From NCBI GenBank assembly GCA_963971305.1, contig CAXARO010000135.1:34075-98074 (forward strand): a DNA stretch of 64,000 nucleotides, written 5' to 3'. Both the position numbers and the translations under genes were made by a program. Shown one piece after another: positions 25,001-37,000 of this stretch. The stretch comes from Arcuatula senhousia (lineage: Eukaryota > Mollusca > Bivalvia > Mytilida > Mytilidae). The first letter of the stretch is position 1; each line of letters begins with the position of its first letter. A model generated the notes under the pieces. It made no database searches. It was given only the letters and a program-made list of their open reading frames with translations, and was not told the origin of the DNA.

Positions 25001-28000
25001 ATTTATAAAATGCATACGGTGCAACTGAAATGGATCGCGCAACCTTAACGTTTATATAAAAAATAGAAAAAAAATTCTTGAAATGTATATTTTTCCATTT
25101 CTAAATTTTCAGACATGTACTGCAACAGGTTAAGCCAAAATAAATTTATGAAAAAAGGCCGTTTTTCTAGTCCGTCTTGGCAACCTTCTTATTAAAATTA
25201 CACGATTTACCTCTTGAATTCGATTACGTCATAGCACATGTTTACCTTTTTGACCGGTGTCCGTAAATTGGGATCAACAACATGTGAATTTGCATTGTGC
25301 TGGATTAAATTCCCAATTCAATCTTCAGTCATCCGTTTCAAAAATAGGAATGCCTCCCTTTTACCGTGTTTATTATGAATAAAAGATAGAACTTGGTTGT
25401 GTCCCTTGAAAGTTTTTCATAGTTGCACATTCAATTCAAATGGATCGTTTAATGATAACAGTAAAATATAATTTTCAAACTAATATCCGTCGTAAAAAAA
25501 GGTAATAATCTAACATTCCTACAAGTTTCGAGAATGTACTACAGGTATTATGCCTTGTGTGATTTTAAAATATGCATTTTTGTTGACCTTAAAAACAACT
25601 GTTTACACAACAGAAAAGATTCCTTAATAAAATAACATGTCCCACGTATATGATATTAGTCAGATCCATGCGCAATAAATGGCAATTGAAGATTGTTTAT
25701 ATGCCGTCGCCATCGTTGTTGTCATCGTTAAAAATTTAAAAAACACATTAGCTGTTTTCTGTAGGGGAGATAATTGAATACCACTAGATATTAGACTGCA
25801 TATGAATTTGGTCTTGATATTATAGATAAAATTAGGACACTAGACAATAAGACCGATTACGTAACAAAACCTGAAGTACAAGTATCGTCTGCTTTTGTAA
25901 ACGGGACTCATCACAGAGGAAATAAGAGTAGCGTTCAACCAGCACCAGTGAGAACAGTGACATCTAATAATGTTGATATAAAAGGAGATATTCCAAAATT
26001 TATGGAAAAATACCAAGATTCTTTAACACCAGCTTCTTTGACACTATATTTCTACATTGCCTATCAGTTCATACAGGAGATGCAAGAAAAGAAGAAACGA
26101 ACATATGTAAATATGTTTTTCCTTAATTATCCGATTAACAAAACATGTGACTGTATACAATTATTACCCAAAAAACCTCTCGTGCGAGAGAAAATTTAAT
26201 CACATATTTTTAACGCCATTTGGCTGTCTGAACAGGTAGTCTGAACAATTGAACGTATCTTAACTCTTTTTTTCCTATTTAATTTTGTTTCCGTTTATTG
26301 AAATAAACTTAGTATCATAAAAAGGCTGACAAAACAAACAATAATTTTCTCATGGCCAACATACCACTTGAACTGATCTTAAAAACTTATCACATTTATT
26401 GCACAGTCATTGCAGTTGCGGGTTTTTATCGAGAAATTGGAATGTACTGGGTTTGTTGGGGCACGTTTGTCAAAAGTATCTGAGAAATTTAAGAACGTAG
26501 ATATTTTATTAAATTGTGTTTTACTAAAATAAAGAAGTATGAAAATTACCTCTGTCAAAATGTTCTACCTTTCTACCCTTATAGTTACTATAATAACATG
26601 TTTTAAGACCTTGTGGTTTACGTCTATGATTTCCAAGGTTAACAGCATTTGCCTATGTCTGTAACCTGTAACGTCATCTCTGCCATTTTGGATTCATTGC
26701 GCCTGTCTGTTGCATCTTATGCTTTTCCGGTCTGCCGTGCCATCCTACTTCAGATAAAGGGGTATGATTTCGTAAAGTAACCGCAATGTAAAAGGCTTGT
26801 TGACCGATTCTTTTCGGGTTTGTTGTAGAATAATATTTCTTTGTTAATTAACTTTGTAATTATTAGTGATCATTAGGCGCTTGAACATTATGTGACCATT
26901 TCTCAATAATTTTCAAAGTTGGGATTGTTGTATATCGTTGTTTAGCTTAAAAAGTGAAGATGACATTTCGGATCATGAGTTGTTTGAGTTGATAGGAGTC
27001 AATGGTCACTCGAAGCTTAACCATTAGGTGACCCATATTTTTTTCTTCTTGTTGTATACTAAGCATGTAATATATCATTGTAAGGCTTTTGAGGCCAAGT
27101 TTTTAAATCCTCCTTTTATGTATATCTAAGGGGAGTAACTCATGGTTTTTACTGTGTTTCAAATGAAAGTTTTGTATTTGATAACGATTTATAAGGAATT
27201 TGTCGTGCTTTGGGATTAATATCTAAGTATTGTCTTGAATTTTCATGAAATTGTAACATAGGGTGTAAGGAATAACAAGTCGATTATTAGTTTTGAAACT
27301 TTATTTTGAAAACAAAAATGCAGTGTTTGTTTCAGTCTTTTTCTTTCTCCTCGGCAGGTTTGAACTTTTCTATTCTCTCATCAAACAATTACTTTCTCTT
27401 TTCAATCGCATATTTCAAGGAATCTTCATACTCAAAATCTTCATAGTCTTTTAATATTTTTGCCGTTTCATTGATTTAATTGTGAATTGGATTGCGTGCC
27501 ACATCCATTTGCAACATTATACTATTGACGTAACGATTTTTCAAAGCTTTTCTATAGAGTGGGAGATTTTTCCTGTCTGCTTCTGAAATTGCCTCTTTTT
27601 TCGTGGTGTATCAATCCATTTTTTTTTCGTGTTCGTCCTTGTAACTTATCAATACTTCTCAAATAAAACCGCCCCACGGATAGAGTTATTCTCCGGGAAA
27701 AGTTTCTTGATCTTCAGACAAGTCGTCACTCTTTTCTGATTTCGTATCCGACTCATTTTCTTAATCCAATTCTTTAGTTAGCGATTCGGGATGCTCCTTT
27801 AACCATTCAGGTATTTCCACTTTTGCCTGATGCTTGTGTCTTTATGTGTCTGTAGATTTAACAACTTATTAAGGAGTAACAAAGTTACAAACTTTTTACC
27901 GTGCGATTACTTTACAAAATCCCCCTTTTAAATAACTGGAAGCAAGATGACCGTCCAGATCCAAGATGGTGGACCGGAAAAGGATATGATGTCACAAATA

Positions 28001-31000
28001 CATGTATGCACAGGGAATTCAAGATGGCAGATAAAACTTAACTGACAAGTGCAAATGCCGAAAAACCTCCTGAAAAATCATAGACGTGAACCAAGAGTTC
28101 AAGTACTCTCCTTTTTCAATAAAGAAAGACTTAAAATTTTCAAGGTCATTTTTAGTCCATGGAATTACATGAATTACGTTTTAACTCACTTGACCCACAG
28201 GGTAATGTGAGATATTACCATCACTTGGCGTCCGACATAATCGTCGCCGTCGGCCGTCGTTTATTCCAAAATCTTCTATAAAACTACAAAAGAGATTGCT
28301 TTGAAACTTTGCCCGTATCCTCCATTGGATGTCCATTACCAAGATTGCAAAAATTGTGACTGCTTACTGCCGCCGTTGTTGAAATAGAAAAGTAAGGTCA
28401 GACCCCAGCTTTTGGCCTATAAATCAGAATATGAAAGAGAAGATTTGATGCAATCTTCCTTCTTCAGCAAGAAAAGCTCTTCAAAAGTCTTCATATAGTC
28501 AAAGTTGTCAGATGATCCCTTGCAAGGGTTACGAGAAAAGTAGAAATAGCTTTTTTTATATTTTTGTGCATAGAATGAAAACTATCGCAAATAGAGAAAA
28601 GCTGTTGCTTGATTAAACCTTCAGCTAATTGAGATCTACATAAGATTAAATTGGGTCTAAAATGTTAAATCAACTCTATATTGATATGGTAATTTAATAG
28701 TGAAAATAGAATTTGTTCGTGCTTTTGGCCCATGGAATAAAAACCAAAACAGATAGAAAAAAATCTGTAGCTTGCTTTGGACACCTTTTATTGTAAAACA
28801 ATTGACTTTTCACTAAACTTTTCCAATTCATATATAAATGGCGTTATATTTGTATGTTAACTAATTTTTAAAAATTTTCTTTGAATATGAAAAAATATAC
28901 ATATTTTTGATATTGTAGAATTTCAAGATTTTGCTTAAGCAAGCTATTGTCGCCAATCGAGTGGACTATGTGAAAGTTCTACTGCAGGAAAGAGGTGTAG
29001 AGTTTGACAGAAAACATTTTCCGTACTTGTACTACAAAGTAATTATATAGATTATTATCTTATTATCTGGTCTGCATAGAAGCACCCAGGGAAATCAAAG
29101 TTTGATTTTCGTTTGGTATTTTTTGTTTCACCACGCCAAACACATTAACACATTTTCAAAAAAAATGTACATATAGATGCATTTTCCCTCAATAATGTTC
29201 AGCTTGTGGACTCGTGTTGTTAAACATATACTCTCATTATTTTCTTAAGAGTAATTGTTTAGCTAATATTTCTCAAACTGTATTAGAACGAATGCTATGT
29301 TCAAATGTATTTTTTTCTTAGTTATTGCATTATATACTATTAAAGAAAATCGGATAAGGAACATTACATAAAGTTAAGGTTCACTTTAGATACTTAACTC
29401 GACATAAGGTATGCTTTCTTTTGTGTTTCTAATGTCACTTATTGCTGTAATAGAATTTGAATTGTCGTTCTTTGCATGGTTTTTACGTTAGACTTACATT
29501 ACGAGGAGCAGAACGTTAGAAATACTCTCTCTTGTTTGTAAGCTTATATAAGTTTTATATAAGTAATAAATAAAGGTAATAACAAAACTACCGAACTTGA
29601 ATGATCAATCTCATAGTCCAGAGAAAATGACAAAAACGAATCAGTCATACCGGAGAACTGGTGGATCGCAATGGTCCTGACTTGGTACAGGCATTTCAAA
29701 CGAAATGGTGGGTTAAACCAGGTTTTATGGCGCCAAACCTCCCTCTTCCATTGCGATCTCAAGTTCACAACATACAAAGTTACATAGAATAGTGCGACAC
29801 TGGAAAATTTTCTTTGAATTAGGTTTTATAAGTCGAACAAAATAAGACATGTAGGATATGAAAATTATCATAAAAAAATACAGAAGCTTTTGTCTGGAAC
29901 TTGGTTGTAATTTTTATTTGAGAGAAACACGAAACCAGAAGAAATTAAGATCGCAATGGTCCTGACTTGGTACAGGCACTTCCAAAGAAGTGGTGGGTTA
30001 AACCAGGTTTTATGGCGCCAAACCTCCCTCTTCCATTGCGATCTTAGGATCCGGTAATGACCATAGAACACAACATAGTTGTGAGACACAATAGGGATAT
30101 TGAGGTGATCATCTCAGTACAGCACACCAGTCAAACACTAATTAAAACAATTAACTATCATATCTTTTAACTCAATTTTGAACTTTTCTACTAGTGGCTG
30201 ATAACGAAGAAAGAATTTTTTTAGGGATCGTATGAGACGTATTTTCTTATAGCCCTGCTTCAAAAGTCGGTCACGAAGAAACCGGTGTCTGATCAAAAAA
30301 TCTGTGAATTGTGTGCAAGCTCTGGCATATCGAATAAGTTGAGAAATATAAACACCGTATGCAGGAGAAGTAGGTATATTGCTCTGTAGATTAGGAAAAT
30401 TAATAATTCGAAAATTAAAATCGTCTCGTTTATCGTAAATTTTTGTACTGAGATGACCACCTGGGTCAAATTCGAGGTGCAAATCCAAGAAAGACGTGAA
30501 GCAATTAGATTCGGTGGTCTCTTTAATCTCCAATTCCGGAGCATATATTGAAGGAATCCAACTACCAAATGAAGTATTATTGATAGAAAGGACATCGTCA
30601 ATATATCTGAATGTAAGATTAAATGACCTTGCCTCTTTCATCTTCTTGTTCTTTGCGAGTCCCTGAAGAAATTCAGTCTCGTAAGAGTATAAAAACAAAT
30701 CGGCGAGGAGAGGAGCACAGTTTGTGCCCATTGGAATGCCGATTTGTTGTTGAAAAATCTCTCCTCCGAAGGTGACAAATATGTTGTCAATGAGGAAATC
30801 AAGCATACTGCAAACTTGTTCCAGTGTGTAACAAATTTTATCTTTGAAAGATGTTTTGGAAAAGAATGTAGAATTATAACCCAAAACAACACAATTCCTT
30901 GAGTTTGAAAAGGCTTTTTCGAGAAGTTTTTTCAGGCGACATTTTAGTTTTTCGTGTGGCAAGGTAGTGTATAAAGTTGAAAAATCGAACGTTTTCAAAG

Positions 31001-34000
31001 AGTGAACCTCAGAAAATGATCTAGATTTAAAATGATCTAACAAATCTTTTGAGTTTTTCAAAATCCACATATGGTTAATTCCACTACTAATTTCAATTAT
31101 TTCAAATGAAATAAATTGATAAAATCCATGCTATACTGAAGATCATTAAAGTTTATACAATAAACGTATTTTTACACTATTTTATATAAAACCGTAATAA
31201 GCATTTGCAAATCAATTAGATTCGTATACCATATATATGAGAAATGTTTATTATTTATTAGTTCATCTTCTCTACCGTTTAGTAAAGTTGAAATTTATTG
31301 ATAAATTGCCTGATAAGCTCGATGAAATATCAGTTGCTTCACATGCTTGTACATATTTATGATTCATAGGCCTTTTGACCCTTGACCGCGGTTCCACATT
31401 TTCAACATGGAGCGCCAGCGCGTTTCATTAAAAATGTGCTTTAGTCAACAGTTTTACATACCAACGAAACATCAAAATACAAACATTCTATTCTTAAAAT
31501 AATGTTCTGTATTTTCAATCTTTTGGCAGAGTGCATTCGATGAATCTTGTATAGACGACGGCGCGTTAGGAGAAGCAAAAGTTGTTACATGTATCTAGAA
31601 CTTTGTTGTGTTTTTCTATTTCTAACATCCGTACCGGTAAGCGCTGCTGGTAGAGTTTTAATCCCCCGTGGTTAGTCCGCTCCGGAATCAATACTTTTGC
31701 AATGAGGAACACGTAAACTTTAAAATTATCCGCTTGAATTTTTTAAAAATGCCAAAACTCTAAGGGTCTTCCTTCCCCAGACACATTTTGGTCTTAGTCA
31801 TAATTTGGTTCCCTGTTCAGCATTTTATGTTTAATCGTTCTATGCTCTTCATATTCATTAATGTTTGACATTTTAAATCTTTTGCAAGAGCGCCTCTGAT
31901 GAGTCTTGAATAGACGAAATGCGCGTCAGACGTAGCAAAATTATTTGTCTTGAGCTTTGTTGTAATTTATATTTCGAAAATAAACTTTTGCGCTTTTGAA
32001 AGGTAAGTGCACCACATCCGTTGCTTTACGAACAGTCGTAATGTTTTGGAGACCACTTCCACATTAAGGTTCATCTGTACCTTTCTCTAAAACATGCACA
32101 CAAAATTGAAATATAAAATGTAGCTGGACCTAGATATTAAAAATTCTTACCTTATTTCTATGAATTATTCCTGTAAAATATCTTTATTTTAGAGATCTCT
32201 TTTTTCTCCGCTTTTAAAAACACCCGATTTAATATCACTTTCACCCTTTCTTGTTACCTCAAATTTCATGCAACTTTAATAAGGGATTTAACTAAAAAGT
32301 GTTCACCTCGTTTCATGTAAGAGGCACAATAGGGATAATATGTCCTTTTTAAATCTAAAATCTGAACAGGAAAAAAAAGAGATCATTATTTTTAAGGAAC
32401 TTAAAATGAAAAATTGATAGAAAATTGAATCAGAAATTACCTTATCTAGGTCCAGCTATGCTTTATTCTATTATTTTATTTGTAGTTTTTTGTTCTGCAT
32501 ATACTAGAAAATAGGTAGAAAATTTCGCCATTTTAAACGAAAGATATTGATGAACCTTAATGCGACTGAATCGTTTTTTTTTATTTGTTTATAAAAGCAA
32601 GTCTTTGTAAGTAGCAAATTGCAGTAGTCTTCTCTCAGTTGAGCGCCTATCATTTCCAGTGGCGGATCGAGAAAGTCTAAAAAGAGGGGGTCCACTGATT
32701 GGCCTAAGAGGGGGCCGCTTTGGTCACGCTTCAATGATTTTCTATATATTCAACCAAATTTTTCCGCCAAAAAGGGGGGGACCCCAGGCCCCCCTGGATC
32801 CGTCTATGATTTATCGTTTGAGCCTTTGGTTTGTATCTTTCAAGTATTTTTTTTCTATTACTCGTTATAGATGCAAGTATTTGTCACGGCTATTCTTTTT
32901 TTATCTTAACAAATAGACTGACCAAACCAGTTTTGTACATCGTATAACAACTTTCGGAGTTTCCAGTACAAAAGCTGACCCCTACTCTTTATATTAATAT
33001 TTGAATAACAATAGAAAGATGAACCATTTAAACTGATCATTTAATTGTCGAATCGAGTCGCCGCAGCCCTGGTGCGATAAACCATTTGCATCGGTCTTCA
33101 AGCTATTAATTTAAATAACAATTGTACATGTATATCCTATATAGAACTTGTTTCGCCAGATTGTGTGTTACTGATTGAAAATGACATAAAAAGGGGGGGG
33201 GTTAACTCATGCAAGCGATAGATTCTATGAAAATTAATTGATTTTTTCTAACGAAAATGGTGTTTTGCAAAATTGTAGATTAGCAAATCATGCATGGACG
33301 TAAATTCGAATTTTTTACTAGATGATTTCTTAGTACTTACAACCCCAATTTCTAAGTTCTAAATTTCACCGTCTGCATCGATAAAAACAATTTATAAATC
33401 AAAATTAGAAATACATTATAATTTTATAAAGATGGCAAAACTTGCCATCATCAAGAAAAAAAACTAAGTTAGGGAAACGGGGACACACCGCCAGTGGGGG
33501 GAGAGTTTTGACTTGCAATGCATGGGAAAAGGAGTGATGGTATGGACTGGCAATTTAGCCTCCTATGGATATCCTATATTTTACGAGACCTGCAACTAGG
33601 TTATTTAACGCGCGAGGAACGTGGCATTTTTCCTAATATGGCGCCCTTCTATGGTTTGCGGTTAGGTTATTCAGATTATAGCAAAGCGACCCAAGCCGAT
33701 GTCAGGTTTCTTGAGCGCTCTTTAGTGGACTGTTACCGACAAGCTTAGCGCTGCTGTGGGTCAATTCGCTACATGGAACCCACAGGGGTAAATAAAGAGA
33801 AAATGAATGATAAACACTAAAACAATTAACAGAGAAAGAAGACTTTTGATCCTAATAAGTTTCTATAAATCGGAACATAAATGTATATACAAGTATGTCG
33901 ATTTTATTTCGAATTCTTTCCATGATACTGCTTAAGACATTGTGTTAACTTGTTTATAAGAAGAGTTGTATGTATTTTTTTCTGATGTTTAAATATCACC

Positions 34001-37000
34001 AGGTGCTGTTAGCAACCAGGCTTATATCGGACTAGGATTGTAAGAGCAAAACAGACAGTTTTACGCATTGGACATAACAATTGTTAACGGTGTTTTTAAA
34101 GCTTTAAAAAGTCTTATCGCGCAACCTAGAACGGCCTGTACTAGGGTATACACTTGGTCGCGCTACAACAGTAAGAAAACTACTCTGTTGAAAAGTATCA
34201 TAAGTATATCAACGGTAAACTTAGTCATGTTAGTCGCAAGCTTAAAGATGAGCTACACATTTCAACCATTATTGTGAATCTTCTTAAAACTGAAAATATC
34301 TGCTTTAAATATCATACCAGTTTGCAGATACCTTTGATTTTCATTGACTTGCAATAAATTTATTGTTTTAAAATAATAATCATGATTATTTTCTACATTA
34401 TTTGCATGTATAAACTATTGTTAAGATACATGTTAACAGTTGTATTGTATTTTCCAAAGCCCGGAACAGGTGGAGGAAGTATTAAAACAATAAAATGTTA
34501 CTTCAGCCATGTATAAGTCAGAATTTTCGTTAAACTCAATATGAGTGGCGCAATTGAATTCATAAAATTAAATATTGACGCAAATAATCTTACCCTTTCA
34601 AAAAATATGTTGGCGCAATTATAAATTGTGGCACAACAAATAGTCAAATTTGCGTAAACGGATATTTCCCACCCCACACTAAGGTTGATTTCCAGATATA
34701 AAGTCGAAATTCTTTACAAACATCAAAACAAGAATTTGACAAAAGTACCGGTATGTATAACAACAGGAAGTGAATAATTATGGAAAGGATTATATCACCG
34801 AAGTATCATGTTAAAGGTCAATATAAAATATAAATAGATTCTCCTCCCTTCCTGCCCTGATTTTTTCAGCCTAAAGTCCTCAAAATATATCTATTTCTGA
34901 TTTTATGGGCACTAAATGACAGACATTTTATAAAATTAGTAATAGAAATTGTTTTAGAAAAGAATCATTCTCATATATCAAACTGGACAACATAAACCTC
35001 AAAAAATGGCAAAATTAATGACATTCATTTTTTTTTCTTTGCAATTTACAAGCTGCTTATACATTAAATGACAGAAAATAATATCTACACCAAAGTCCCA
35101 ACCTTTCAGGAAGGAGTCTCACGACTTTTTTATAAGTAATAGGAGGCTATATCCAAATTCTGCACCCCAACTTATTAGATCACCAGGTGTTTCGAACATC
35201 TATTTAGACCAATTAGCTTATACTAATTGACCTTGACCATGTTCATCATCAGGGACCAAGCCATAATATGGTGATTTCATGTTAATAAAGGTAATACCAA
35301 AACTACCGAACTTGAATGATCAATCTCATAGTCCATAGAAAATGACAAAAACGAATCAGTCTCACCGGATAACTGGTGGATCGCAATGGTCCTGACTTGG
35401 TACAGGCATTTCAAACGAAATGGTGGGATAAACCAGGTTTTATGGCGCCAAACCTCCCTCTTCCATTGCGATCTTAGGATCCGGTAATGACCGTAGAACG
35501 GAAGATAGTATTTATATGTGTCGTATATAATCTCATCTTTAACAGATTACGTTGCACTGACATTTTATTAAGGGTCCGACACCTTAGCGATCTATTATTT
35601 TTATTTGTTTTAAGAATGATTAATTTTATTTTCAGCATCCATCTTTTTCTCTCATTGATGAAATATGGTGTAAATTGATGTAATTTGGAAAGAAGATATA
35701 ATATTTGTCTGATTGCATGGGTTATCTTGTCAAGAAAAACCTTTGGGTGCATTTCTTTCGTTAATTTGTTTATTGTTCGAACTCTTGATCTCTTCCTTTC
35801 TTTGATATATAATTCCTTTCTGTCAAAAATAACAGTGATGTTGTTTTGTTTACTAATCTATAATGATCATTATTGTGTTGCTTTTCAATTATCTAATTGC
35901 ATTTCCATTTCTGACTTGCTTATTTTTGTCAAGTACTGTTCAATACGCAAATTATTGATTAAATATCTAAGTTTCTGTTGCATTGTTTGCGAAGAGGGGT
36001 TTTTAACCTGATTTCCCCAGAACGTATGATTATGTCACTATCACCGTTCGTGAATTGGTATTTACATCTTAATTTCCTTGCCGGCTCATTAGAGTCTGAT
36101 ATAAATTGTGATTTCAATTGTCTGGTATCCCTTGCTAAGCGATTGGATATTGATTTATTTGTAAATATTTTTTTCCAATTTCTCAGCTATATGTAATCAT
36201 TTTTATAGCGCTTTTAATTTTCATTTGTTATTTGATAATAGACCTTCATCTGAATGGCCTTTTCATTGCGCTTTTGTCTATCAAGACGTGTATTAGCCAT
36301 GCTTTTTTTAAAACAGACTGGCAGATAACCTTTTCGGGGAAAACCAAACACGCCCTAAATTATTTTAGACCAATCAGCTTACAGGCGGGAATACCAGGTC
36401 AATGATCTACTATTATGTCAAAATATGTTTATTTATATCAATTTTCTAATCATTCTTTCTATCATTATATCGATCTTTTGTAGTTTATTGAGTTTAATAA
36501 TGCAACTCAAGACTAGTACAGCTATGGCATTATAAGCAAATTCAATAAATATCCTTTATGTTTTTTTTTTTTTTCCTCCTGATATATTAAATTCCGTTCT
36601 ATCAAAAAAGACAAGTGTGTTGTTTGATCAGCTTTTTTAATGATTATTATCTGTGTTGCTTTTCATTTAGCTAATTGCATTTCCTTTCTGACTTGCTTAT
36701 TTTTTAAGTACTGTTCAATACGCAAATTATCGATTTGATATCTAAGTTTCTGTTGCATTGTTTGTGAACGGGGGTAATAACCTGATTTTCCCAGAACGTA
36801 TGATTATGTCACTATCACCGTTCGTGAATTGGTATTTACATCTTAATTTCCTTGCCGGCTCATTAGAGTCTGATATAAATTGTGATTTCAATTGTCTGGT
36901 ATCCCTTGCTAAGCGATTGGATATTGATTTATTTGTAAATATTTTTTTTCCAATTTCTCAGCTATATGTAATCATTTTTATAGCGCTTTTAATTTTCATT

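Noticed and set aside
31640..31690. A second tRNA-like stretch (GCTGGTAGAG, then TTTTAATCCCCC).
   Set aside because: Spacing between the box-like words is too short for a tRNA.
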